In this document: positions 18,601 to 26,333 of the stretch, in pieces
How the letters are laid out: each line of letters opens with the position of its first letter
How positions within the stretch are numbered: the first letter of the stretch is position 1
Source: Solitalea koreensis
Lineage (GTDB): Bacteria > Bacteroidota > Bacteroidia > Sphingobacteriales > Sphingobacteriaceae
Assembly: GCF_900182575.1 (NCBI RefSeq)
Contig: NZ_FXSZ01000001.1
Location: forward strand, 310,001 to 374,000
DNA length: 64,000 nt
Reading direction: 5' to 3'
The notes under the pieces: generated by a model
The model's input: the letters and a program-made list of their open reading frames with translations, nothing else
What the model was told of the DNA's origin: nothing
Database searches by the model: none
Made by a program: the position numbers and the translations under genes

Positions 18601-19326
18601 CGTATCATTGACAACAAAGAACTTACAGCTCGTGCCGTTATTGGTTTTTGGCCGGCAAACACCGTAAACGATGATGATATCGAGTTATATGCAGATGATA
18701 ATCGAACTAAAAAATTAACGACAATTCATACGCTCAGACAGCAATTGGAAAAAGCCGGCACCATTCCATACTTCGCGCTGGCTGACTACATAGCTCCAAA
18801 AGAGACCGGAATTGCTGATTACTGGGGAGGCTTTGCCGTTACTACCGGAATAGGTATAGAAAAGTTGATTGCAGAGTTTGAAGAACAATACGACGATTAT
18901 AATAGCATCATGGTAAAAGCATTAGCCGATCGATTAGCGGAGGCTTTTGCAGAGCGTATGCATCAACGCGTTCGTAAAGAGTTTTGGGGATATGCATCCG
19001 ATGAACAATTTTCGAATGAAGAACTCATTGAGGAACGTTACAAAGGTATTCGTCCGGCCCCGGGTTATCCAGCCTGTCCTGATCATACCGAAAAAACAAC
19101 ACTGTTCGACCTACTTGATGCAGAAGCGCAAACAGGTATTTTCCTAACCGAAAGTTTGGCAATGTATCCAACGGCTGCTGTCAGTGGCTTCTATTTTTCT
19201 CACCCTGATTCTAAATACTTTGGATTGGGCAAAATTCAAAAAGATCAGGTTGAAGAATACGCAGTTCGCAAAGAAAAAACCGTAGAAGAAATTGAACGTT
19301 GGCTTGCACCGAATTTAGCTTATTAA
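15628..19326 (+). CDS. metH: Cobalamin-dependent methionine synthase
   Basis: The protein has 1232 residues and all four MetH modules. These are the homocysteine-binding domain (about 1-320, zinc ligands including Cys305-Cys306 in GGCCGTTPDH), the methyltetrahydrofolate-binding domain (about 340-610, with NIGERTNITGSPKF), and the cap plus cobalamin domain (about 645-890). In the cobalamin domain GDVHDIGKN carries the axial His764, and GLSGLITPSLDEM and GGATTS follow. The SAM-binding reactivation domain (about 900-1230) contains RPAPGYPACPDHTEK. It transfers the methyl of 5-methyl-THF to homocysteine. It is controlled by the SAM riboswitch upstream and probably cotranscribed with metF. Confidence 0.98.
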   Translation: MDIREILKKRILVLDGAMGTMIQRYKLTEEDFRGERFAKHPSDLKGNNDLLSITLPDVIKAIHLQYLEAGADIIETNTFSGTSIAMADYQLEHLVYELNYESARIAKEAAVEMTAKNPSKPRFVAGAIGPTNRTASLSPDVNDPGFRAITFDQLVEAYTEQVKGLVDGGIDIFLVETIFDTLNAKAALFAIDQYCESIGKKIPVMVSGTITDASGRTLSGQTAEAFLISISHFDLLSVGFNCALGAKDMRPYLEEVAEKAPFFIGAYPNAGLPNQFGEYDETPEQMLHQIRDFLKSGFINIVGGCCGTTPDHIRLIAEEVAKFQPRSIPQPEKYLRLSGLEPVVITPLTNFVNIGERTNITGSPKFSKLILAGDYEAALSVALQQVEGGAQIIDVNMDEGMLDSEAAMIKFLNLIASEPDIAKLPIMIDSSKWTVIEAGLKRLQGKGIVNSISLKEGEEKFRNYARKIKRYGAAVVVMAFDEQGQADTYERRIEICKRSYDILTKEVGFPAQDIIFDPNILTVATGLDEHNNYAVDFINTTRWIKQNLPLAKVSGGVSNISFSFRGNNTVREAMHSAFLYHAIEAGLDMGIVNAGMLEVYEEIPKDLLELVEDVLLNRREDATERLVTFAETIKSKGKVLVKDEEWRKDTVEKRLSHALVKGIIEFLDEDVEEARLKYPRPLQVIEGPLMDGMNIVGDLFGSGKMFLPQVVKSARVMKKAVAYLLPFIEEEKAAFAAANPDALPETGNKSGGKILLATVKGDVHDIGKNIVGVVLACNNYEIIDLGVMVSCQTILETAKRENVDIIGLSGLITPSLDEMVHVAKEMQREGFNIPLLIGGATTSRVHTAVKVAPNYSGPVVHVLDASKSVPVAGSLISADQREEFTAQITQEYDKLRDMHLNKKSTKSFVSLQEARKKKAQINWNNYQPVKPSFIGTRVFDNYDLAELAEYIDWTPFFNTWELYGSYPKILTDEVVGKEATKLLTDAKKLLQRIIDNKELTARAVIGFWPANTVNDDDIELYADDNRTKKLTTIHTLRQQLEKAGTIPYFALADYIAPKETGIADYWGGFAVTTGIGIEKLIAEFEEQYDDYNSIMVKALADRLAEAFAERMHQRVRKEFWGYASDEQFSNEELIEERYKGIRPAPGYPACPDHTEKTTLFDLLDAEAQTGIFLTESLAMYPTAAVSGFYFSHPDSKYFGLGKIQKDQVEEYAVRKEKTVEEIERWLAPNLAY

Positions 19327-19407
19327 ATAAAAAATGAATGGATGATAGAATGAGAGAGTGATCAATCATTCTATCCTTCTCTCAATCAATCACTAAAATT
19401 ATTAAAC
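19327..19407. repeat. GAATG-rich spacer with imperfect palindrome between metH and metF
   Basis: The 81-bp gap holds GATAGAATGAGAGAGTGAT followed by its imperfect inverse ATCATTCTATC. The composition resembles the era-der spacer and other gaps in this window. It lacks a T-tract, so it does not look like a terminator. Confidence 0.5.
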
Positions 19408-20397
19408 ATGAAAATACCTGAACATATAAAAAATGCTAAAAAGCCGCTCTTCTCGTTCGAGCTTTTACCACCATTAAAAGGTCAAAGTATTTCTCAAATA
19501 TTTGAATCCATTGATCCGTTAATGGAATTCAATCCACCTTTTATTGATGTAACCTATCATCGTGAAGATTTCATCTACAAAAAGAGACATGACGGGTTGT
19601 TAGAAAAAGTTTCAACACGTAAACGCCCTGGAACTGTAAGCATCTGTGCCGCTATTCAGTTCAAGTATAAAGTAGATGCAGTTCCTCATTTAATTTGCGG
19701 TGGTTTTAGCAAAGAAGATACTGAGAATGCTCTAATTGAGCTTAAATTTTTAGGTATTGATAATGTTTTAGTTCTGCGTGGTGATGCCCGAAAAGAAGAT
19801 GGCGGATTTATTCCTGAACCAAACGGCCATGCCTACGCTTCGGAATTGATGGGCCAGGTATTGGAAATGAATCAAGGTAAATATTTACATGAGGAATTGA
19901 TTAGTGCCGACAAAACTGATTTTTGCATTGGCGTTGCTGGTTATCCTGAAAAGCATTTTGAAGCTCCCAACTTACGTTCGGATTTAAAATACTTGAAGAT
20001 GAAAGTAGACATGGGTGCCGAATACATAGTTACTCAAATGTTTTATGACAATAAAAAGTATGATGAGTTTGTAAAAGCGTGTAGAGCAATCGGTATAAAT
20101 GTACCTATTATACCAGGGCTGAAGCCCATTACTACTAAAAAGCAATTAACGCTTCTTCCAAAAGTGTTTCATATTGATATTCCGGAAGACTTGGCCGACG
20201 CGGTTGAGGCTTGCAAAACAGACAAAGAAGTTCGGGAAATTGGAATTGAATGGTGCATTCAGCAATCAAAAGAGCTTATCGACTTAGGAGCTCCTGTATT
20301 GCATTATTATACAATGGGCAAATCGGATACAACCCGTAGAATTGCTTCAAAAGTATTTACTGATACAACACATAGAATTGCTTCGCAAGTATTCTAG
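19408..20397 (+). CDS. metF: 5,10-methylenetetrahydrofolate reductase
   Basis: The protein has 329 residues. It shows the MetF fold motifs FSFELLPP near the N-terminus, DVTYHRED, NVLVLRGDARK near 115-125 and GADYIVTQMF-like GAEYIVTQMFYDN near 205. The enzyme makes 5-methyl-THF, the methyl donor for the MetH encoded 81 bp upstream. The last 24 residues are an in-frame tandem duplication (DTTRRIASKVFT then DTTHRIASQVF), encoded by a 36-bp direct repeat at 20326-20394, so the protein is about 12 residues longer than it would otherwise be. Confidence 0.96.
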   Translation: MKIPEHIKNAKKPLFSFELLPPLKGQSISQIFESIDPLMEFNPPFIDVTYHREDFIYKKRHDGLLEKVSTRKRPGTVSICAAIQFKYKVDAVPHLICGGFSKEDTENALIELKFLGIDNVLVLRGDARKEDGGFIPEPNGHAYASELMGQVLEMNQGKYLHEELISADKTDFCIGVAGYPEKHFEAPNLRSDLKYLKMKVDMGAEYIVTQMFYDNKKYDEFVKACRAIGINVPIIPGLKPITTKKQLTLLPKVFHIDIPEDLADAVEACKTDKEVREIGIEWCIQQSKELIDLGAPVLHYYTMGKSDTTRRIASKVFTDTTHRIASQVF

Positions 20398-20415
20398 TTA
20401 ATCAAAATTCTAATC

Positions 20416-20463
20416 TAATACTGAAAAGCCGTCTGAAATATTTCAGACGGCTTTTCAGTATTA
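20416..20463. terminator. Bidirectional terminator between metF and the susD-like gene
   Basis: A 48-bp perfect palindrome centred at 20439/20440, with GCCGTCTGAAA arms and T-rich ends (CTTTTCAGTATTA), lies between two convergent genes. It should end transcription in both directions. Confidence 0.9.
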
Positions 20464-20480
20464 TGCCATTCCCCGCTTAA

Positions 20481-21767
20481 TTAAAAAGCCGGATCAGGTG
20501 GAGTGTTCGGATTGTTATCTCGCTCAGCAAAGGGATATGGAAAAAAGGATCGCTTCATTTCAGATACCGGCCGATTAAACCGTCGCATATCGATTAACTT
20601 TAAGCCCGACATATACAACTCAATGCATCGATGCTTATAAATTAAATCCAACAATTCCTGCTGTGAAGCTACACTCGCGATTGGTGGAAGCGCAGCTCCT
20701 ACACCAAAAACATCCGTTGCGGCTGTTTTTGTTACCACCTTATTAAGCTCTATTAAACCATTTACTAAATCTCCCTGACGCGTATATGCTTCTGCTTTTG
20801 TCAGCATAATTTCACCGGGTAAGTAAACAGGCCATGGAGTACTACCAGCAACAGCAAATCCATTAATTCTGAATCGGGGAGCTATTGTTGTATTGATTGT
20901 GGTATAAAAAGGCACACGTTTATCCAGCAAATCAGGTTGCAGGCCAACGGGAAGCCCTAGTGTAGAATCAACAGGCTGATAAACATTATTGGTTGCCGTT
21001 GCCGTTTGGAAAATTGGATTTAGCGTAATTGCATCAAAGTTAAAGGATGATTTTTTTGTAAGATCAACACTGTTTGCAGTGCTTAATGCCAGTGCATTGT
21101 TACCAATATACAATGCGTACCTAGCTTTTAAAGCGTTTAGCGAATTAACAATATCAATTCCGGGAGGGATGGCACCTAAAAATGTGGAACTAATTGGATT
21201 TGCCGTAATAGCGGCTAATGCCTGATCAATCTCAGTAATTGCTCTATTGAAACCATCAGTACTACTAATAAAACCAACATTTACTCCATTTCCGTCTGGT
21301 ACTTGCTGCCAATACATTGCTAAATCGCCTAAAGCTATTGCCTTAAAAATCGTTGCATAGGCTATTAATCCACTTGCGTAATTTTTATCATTTAATAACA
21401 AGGCATTCGTAATTACCCTATCCGATTCAAAAATGATTTTGTTACTTGTTGACCAAAGACCCAATATAATTGTATTGGTTCCATCCAAAGTACTTCCACC
21501 TGCGTTTAACTGACCTTCAGCAATGTTGCCAGGATTCACTAAAAACAATTCTTTGGAAAGAAAACCATTAGCTGTTACAACATTATACAATGAACTACCC
21601 CGCTCATTTGTGTAAACACGTTGAATGCCGGTTACTACTGCAGTTAATCCTGATGGAGAATCAAAAACTTCTTCCGGGACAGCTTTTTGAGGATCTAAAT
21701 ATTCCTTACTACATGCAAAGATAAGCAGGCTCATTGCTGCTATCTTTATATATGATGAAAGTTTCAT
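20481..21767 (-). CDS. SusD/RagB-family outer-membrane lipoprotein
   Basis: The protein has 428 residues from ATG 21767, which places the lipobox IFAC at Cys19; an ATG 15 bp upstream is also possible. The mature N-terminus SKEYLDPQKAVPEEVFDSPSG and the C-terminal RCIELYMSGLKLIDMRRFNRP are typical of SusD-like nutrient-binding lids. The protein would sit over the SusC-type channel encoded just upstream (34 bp gap from this start). At 428 residues it is on the short side for SusD. No glycoside hydrolase, sulfatase or sigma/anti-sigma pair is nearby, so the substrate cannot be inferred. Confidence 0.93.
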   Translation of the reverse strand: MKLSSYIKIAAMSLLIFACSKEYLDPQKAVPEEVFDSPSGLTAVVTGIQRVYTNERGSSLYNVVTANGFLSKELFLVNPGNIAEGQLNAGGSTLDGTNTIILGLWSTSNKIIFESDRVITNALLLNDKNYASGLIAYATIFKAIALGDLAMYWQQVPDGNGVNVGFISSTDGFNRAITEIDQALAAITANPISSTFLGAIPPGIDIVNSLNALKARYALYIGNNALALSTANSVDLTKKSSFNFDAITLNPIFQTATATNNVYQPVDSTLGLPVGLQPDLLDKRVPFYTTINTTIAPRFRINGFAVAGSTPWPVYLPGEIMLTKAEAYTRQGDLVNGLIELNKVVTKTAATDVFGVGAALPPIASVASQQELLDLIYKHRCIELYMSGLKLIDMRRFNRPVSEMKRSFFPYPFAERDNNPNTPPDPAF

Positions 21768-21800
21768 GATATGTCTTTTCATAATGTTCGATTTTAAAAA

Positions 21801-24800
21801 TTAAAATTTCGCCTGAATACCAATACTGAACGTACTAGGAATTGGAACCGAACCAAAGTCGATTCCACGCAATACCGTACTTTGACCAGGCCCATTAACT
21901 TCCGGATCATACCCTTTATAATTATCCCATGAAATCAAATTCCGACCACTTACATTAACATTTAAGTCTTTAAAAAATTTGACTTTACCAAAATTATACC
22001 CTAATGAGATTTCACGAAGTTTTACAAATGAACCATCATCAATTCTCCACTCCTCAATAGAGTAAACTCCAGCAATATAACCTCGTGGCAATAATCCTTC
22101 ATGCTCCTTCTCGGCCACCAAGCCATTCCCTACTCCCTGGCGGGTTCTCCAATCGGCATTAAACACGTCAACACCTTGCACTGCATCCAATTGAACACGC
22201 AAGGAAAGTTTTTTGTAAGTAAAATCGTTTATAAATGAAGAGGTATAGTTTGGATTTGGATCTCCTATGACTTTACGCAAAGTAGTAGCGGTAGACAACG
22301 GCAACCCATTTGCATCTCTCTGCACTGTAACATCAAGTGGACCATTTTGAATACCTCTTTCGGTTAAAGGAATTCCATTAGCATTGAGTATCCAATTACC
22401 TGAAGCATCAGTTGCAAAATAAGTTCCATAGAAAACCCCTATCGGCTGGCCTTCGATAATTGCAACAGGGGCTCCTGCATTAGTGCTCAATAATAAAAGT
22501 GGTTGACTTAAACCATAGCCTTTATTCCTGTTATGATTAAAAATAAAACTCGCATTCCATGCAAAATCTTTGTTTCGTACAGGAACAGCATTTAACACTA
22601 ACTCATACCCTTTATTTTCAAGGGAACCAAAATTATCCTGTAAACTTGAAAAGCCTGTAGTTGGAGCAATTATGGTTGGGAATAAAAGATCGTTTACACG
22701 TTTTTTATACCAATTAAATGTCACTCCAATTCTATTTTTCATGAAGGAAAGATCTGTTCCGATTTCCAACTCCTGCTGACGTTCAGGCTTTATTTGCGGA
22801 TTGGTAAGTTGTGTGCTTGAGAAAAGAGATGATTTGCCCAGATAAGATTGAGAATTATATCCATTAAAACGATCATAAGCACCGATGCCGGTTAGGTTAC
22901 CCGATTCACCATAAGCAATACGGAGTTTAAAAAGATCCCACCAATCTGAAACACCTAGTTTTTCCCAATATTGAGCAGAGGATAAAATATAACTAAGATT
23001 TCCTTTCAAATACACTTGGCTTCGTTCATCTTTTCCAAAAACGGAGGAGCCGTCAACCCTTATTGCACCGGTTACAAACAGATGATCTCTATATTTAAAA
23101 TTCTGTTGTAAGTATCCACCCGATATCCAAAGCTCATTTCTTAAATCCGAACCTGCTATTGGAGTACTAGCGCCGTTTACAGTTTCAACCAAAGGCACCA
23201 GACCCCTGCCCTGCAATAATGAATAAGTTCCCTTTTCATATTGGTAAGAATAGCCAACTTGAGTTGTAGAACCCCAATCCTTGTTAATATCTATAATATA
23301 GGTTCCATTAATTTCATTATTAAACTGTAAAACATTGTTATTTGCTTTGCCACTGTATCCATTACGAGCAGGATCCAAAGTTGGACCACCACCAAAAAAT
23401 GCATCGCTTACATTGTAAGGATAAGCAGGAATAAAAGTGGTTCCATTTTGGGAGTAAGTGTCAACTCCAGCGGTGTAATCAATAGTAAGATTTTTTACAG
23501 GAAACACTTTTATGCCTAAGTTTCCGAGAACCCTGTTGGTTTCTTCCTTTTGTTGAATCTCCTCGATTACAGAAAGAGGATTTACACGCCCTCTTTCACC
23601 TACCGCTTTTAAATTTCCGGATAAATCCCGAGCATAAATATCATGGAAATTACCAATAATGGTTACTGAGTTCATAGGAGAGAAAAATGAGTTACCATCA
23701 GGCTTTTCATTGGCATTACTATTAACATAGTTTAACCCTGCTGTTAAAGATGCCCATTTAGCTAGCTTTTGATCCAGATTCGCCCTGAAATTAAACCTCT
23801 TAAAATCAGTATTTTGCACTATACCTTCATTAGAAAAATAAGAAAGGGATGTATAATATTTAGTATCTTCTTTACCGCCACTAACAGAAATGTTGTTATC
23901 AGTTCCTGTTGCGGTTTGAAAAATTGCATCTTGATAATCATAGCGCGTAACAGGCGTCGTGTTTACTAAGGAAGGAGTTAGAATGTCCTGAGTTTGCACA
24001 TCAGGAGAGCCGCCAAACTTGGTTGGAGCATGACTTACATCTATTCTTTTACGCAACTTACTAAATGTTAAACTGGTACTAAAGCCGACAACTGGAGCTC
24101 CAGCACTGCCCCTTTTTGTAAAAATTTGTACTACACCGGCATTTGCCCTGGAACCATAAATTGCTGCTGCAGCCGCGCCATTCAACACCTCAATTCGCTC
24201 TATATCAGCCGGATTAATATCCACTAATCTATTTTGACCAATATTACCAACGAAATTGCCACCATCATAATTGGAAGTAGTATTGGTAACCCGGGTGGTC
24301 GAGTTATTAACGATTACCCCATCAACAATATAAAGCGGTTCTGAAGATGAGTTAACTGAACTAATTCCTCTTAAGCGGACTGACATACCTCCTGCAGGGT
24401 CGCCAGAATTTTGTGTAATCTGTGCACCCGCTGTTTTGCCTTGCAGGGCAGACAATGCATTGGTGGCTACGCCCTTATTCAACTGTTCGGAACTGACGGA
24501 ACTCACATAACTCCCTAATTGCTTTCGTGTTGTACCAATAGACGTTCCTGTAACGATAACCTCATCCAAACCAGTCACATCCGAACCTAACTCACCATTT
24601 ATACTAACTTGTTCGGAAGATCCTAATTCCAATGTTTTAGTTTGTGATTTATAGCCAACCAAGGAGAACACAATTTTGTATTTCCCCGGCGTAAGGTTAG
24701 CAGTCAAACTAAAATTACCGCTGCCTTCAGTAGATGTTCCAAAATTGGTGTTTGTAATATTCACAAGAACACCCGGAAGAGGAGCATTTGTTCCTGTCTC

Positions 24801-24932
24801 AATAACTTTTCCTTTTATCACATAGCTTTTTTTCTGGGCAAGAGATTGAAAGGAAATGAATAAGAAGACGAATGTAGATAGTAAACCCAGGCATATTTTT
24901 CCATGCCCAGACAAGTAGATGTATTTATTCAT
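21801..24932 (-). CDS. SusC/RagA-family TonB-linked outer-membrane protein
   Basis: The protein has 1043 residues. A signal peptide ends near SLAQ (about 32), followed by a carboxypeptidase-D-regulatory-like domain (about 37-120, GKVIETGTNAPLPGVLVNI), then the TonB-box-like DEVIVTGTSIGTTRKQLG (about 124-141). The plug domain contains GKTAGAQITQNSGDPAGG and LYIVDGVIVNN. A large beta-barrel ends in the outer-membrane C-terminal aromatic FSIGIQAKF. It forms the TonB-dependent import channel with the downstream SusD-like lid. This is an orphan pair with no degradative genes around it. Confidence 0.96.
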   Translation of the reverse strand: MNKYIYLSGHGKICLGLLSTFVFLFISFQSLAQKKSYVIKGKVIETGTNAPLPGVLVNITNTNFGTSTEGSGNFSLTANLTPGKYKIVFSLVGYKSQTKTLELGSSEQVSINGELGSDVTGLDEVIVTGTSIGTTRKQLGSYVSSVSSEQLNKGVATNALSALQGKTAGAQITQNSGDPAGGMSVRLRGISSVNSSSEPLYIVDGVIVNNSTTRVTNTTSNYDGGNFVGNIGQNRLVDINPADIERIEVLNGAAAAAIYGSRANAGVVQIFTKRGSAGAPVVGFSTSLTFSKLRKRIDVSHAPTKFGGSPDVQTQDILTPSLVNTTPVTRYDYQDAIFQTATGTDNNISVSGGKEDTKYYTSLSYFSNEGIVQNTDFKRFNFRANLDQKLAKWASLTAGLNYVNSNANEKPDGNSFFSPMNSVTIIGNFHDIYARDLSGNLKAVGERGRVNPLSVIEEIQQKEETNRVLGNLGIKVFPVKNLTIDYTAGVDTYSQNGTTFIPAYPYNVSDAFFGGGPTLDPARNGYSGKANNNVLQFNNEINGTYIIDINKDWGSTTQVGYSYQYEKGTYSLLQGRGLVPLVETVNGASTPIAGSDLRNELWISGGYLQQNFKYRDHLFVTGAIRVDGSSVFGKDERSQVYLKGNLSYILSSAQYWEKLGVSDWWDLFKLRIAYGESGNLTGIGAYDRFNGYNSQSYLGKSSLFSSTQLTNPQIKPERQQELEIGTDLSFMKNRIGVTFNWYKKRVNDLLFPTIIAPTTGFSSLQDNFGSLENKGYELVLNAVPVRNKDFAWNASFIFNHNRNKGYGLSQPLLLLSTNAGAPVAIIEGQPIGVFYGTYFATDASGNWILNANGIPLTERGIQNGPLDVTVQRDANGLPLSTATTLRKVIGDPNPNYTSSFINDFTYKKLSLRVQLDAVQGVDVFNADWRTRQGVGNGLVAEKEHEGLLPRGYIAGVYSIEEWRIDDGSFVKLREISLGYNFGKVKFFKDLNVNVSGRNLISWDNYKGYDPEVNGPGQSTVLRGIDFGSVPIPSTFSIGIQAKF

Positions 24933-25091
24933 GAGCCTAATTGTTAGATAGTTACAGTTAATTTAAGTAATTATTTTGTAATTATTATTATCTAATCAAA
25001 ATCTTTCTTATCGAATCTATTTCCATCTTCTATCCTTAATTAAAATTTATAATTAAAAGAGGCTGTCTCCAAAGTGATTTCCCTTGTCTCC

Positions 25092-25154
25092 CTGAGCGTA
25101 GTCGAAGGGTCTGTAACATCATGAAACGGATGTTTCGACTCCGCTCAACATGAC
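25092..25154. repeat. Dispersed inverted repeat (TGAGCGNAGTCGAA type)
   Basis: Arms TGAGCGTAGTCGAA (25093-25106) and TTCGACTCCGCTCA (25134-25147) match in 13 of 14 positions, with an ACATGACA tail. Related copies lie at 42060-42105 and, as a half copy, at 45767-45790. It sits in the 264-bp gap between susC and a glycosyltransferase gene, which otherwise holds only AT-rich sequence. Confidence 0.8.
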
Positions 25155-25196
25155 AAAAACGGGTTAGTTCTCCATGACTAGTTCCAAAATGCTTTT

Positions 25197-26165
25197 TTAT
25201 CTCATTTTTTCGAAGTCTACTTCCTCTTCTATGTGAAAGCGCGGACGATTTTTTGTTTCTAAATAGATCTTACCCAGGTATTCACCGATTATGCCAAGCG
25301 CCAGTAATTGAATTCCACCTAAAAAATAAATAGGCAATGTAATAGAAGCCCAACCAGGAACGGTATATCCAAAGAATTTCTCAAACAAAACCCAAAGACT
25401 GATAACAAAGGTTACTACGAAAATTCCGAAACCTGCATAAGTAATAAGCTTAAGAGGGAAATTGGAGAAAGAGGTGATGCCATTCGTGGCCAATTGCAGC
25501 ATCTTATTTAAAGGATATTTCGTTTCGCCGGCCATACGTTCTTGACGATCATAATATACCAATGATGATTTAAAGCCCATTAATGGAAATAACCCTCGAA
25601 GGAAAAGATTTACCTCCTTATATTTCTGCAGTTCTAATAACACTTTGTTAGACAACAAACGAAAATCAGCATGATCATATACTAAATCAACACCCATCTT
25701 TTTCATGATCTTATAGAACAGCCGAGCGGAACCTTTTTTCATGGCTTGATCCGTATCACGGCTACCCCGAACTCCATATACAATCTGTGAGCCTACTTTA
25801 TAATCAGCAATCATTTGTTCCATCACCGAAATATCATCTTGCAAATCAGCATCCAATGATATACAACAATCAACTCTATTAACAACCCAGGTTAATCCGG
25901 CAATTAAAGCATGTTGGCTTCCAACATTATGTGAAAGTTTAATTGCTTTCAGACACTCTTGATTTGCGCTTTCAAGAATAGACCAGGTTGCATCATTACT
26001 ACCGTCATCAATGAACAGCACAAAACTTTTTTGGGCAATTAACCCTCTGGAAACATAATCTGCCAAAAAATCAACCAATTTCTTGATGGCGATACCAAGC
26101 ATTTCCTCTTCATTATAACAAGGAACAATTAGCGCCAAAACTGGCAGTTTTCGATTAGAATTCAT
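25197..26165 (-). CDS. Membrane-anchored family 2 glycosyltransferase (GtrB/DPM1-like)
   Basis: The protein has 322 residues from ATG 26165 (MNSNRKLPVLALIVPCYNEE); the 32-codon upstream extension is unconserved and is rejected. The GT2 nucleotide-sugar motif DADLQD is at 105-110, with DDGSNDAT at 53-60. Two membrane helices near residues 230-255 and 265-290 place it with polyprenyl-phosphate sugar transferases such as GtrB. It probably loads a sugar onto a lipid carrier. The divergent GT39-type gene could use such a carrier-linked sugar. That functional link is inference. Confidence 0.88.
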   Translation of the reverse strand: MNSNRKLPVLALIVPCYNEEEMLGIAIKKLVDFLADYVSRGLIAQKSFVLFIDDGSNDATWSILESANQECLKAIKLSHNVGSQHALIAGLTWVVNRVDCCISLDADLQDDISVMEQMIADYKVGSQIVYGVRGSRDTDQAMKKGSARLFYKIMKKMGVDLVYDHADFRLLSNKVLLELQKYKEVNLFLRGLFPLMGFKSSLVYYDRQERMAGETKYPLNKMLQLATNGITSFSNFPLKLITYAGFGIFVVTFVISLWVLFEKFFGYTVPGWASITLPIYFLGGIQLLALGIIGEYLGKIYLETKNRPRFHIEEEVDFEKMR

Positions 26166-26307
26166 CAGTATTACTTTCAGGGGATGTATGAACCTTAAAG
26201 ATAGAAAGTTTTTTTGGGTCGCGTCGAAGCAAGCGGTTACAGAGAAAATTGTGGATAACATAGCGGCACTGGGTGAAAAATATATAGACCGTACTTAGGT
26301 AAATTCC

Positions 26308-26315
26308 TACTTTTG
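26308..26315 (+). promoter_or_regulatory. Probable -7 element of the GT39 gene
   Basis: TACTTTTG matches TAnnTTTG and lies 18 bp before the ATG at 26334. The expected -33 TTTG is absent (TAGA at that place), so only the half-site is supported. Confidence 0.4.
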
Positions 26316-26333
26316 GCAATCAAAAAATAGCGG

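Noticed and set aside
26166..26261. 32-codon extension of the GT2 gene at 25197
   Set aside because: The extension is unlike GT2 N-termini and occupies the divergent promoter region; MNSNRKLPVLALIVPCYNEE gives a normal start.
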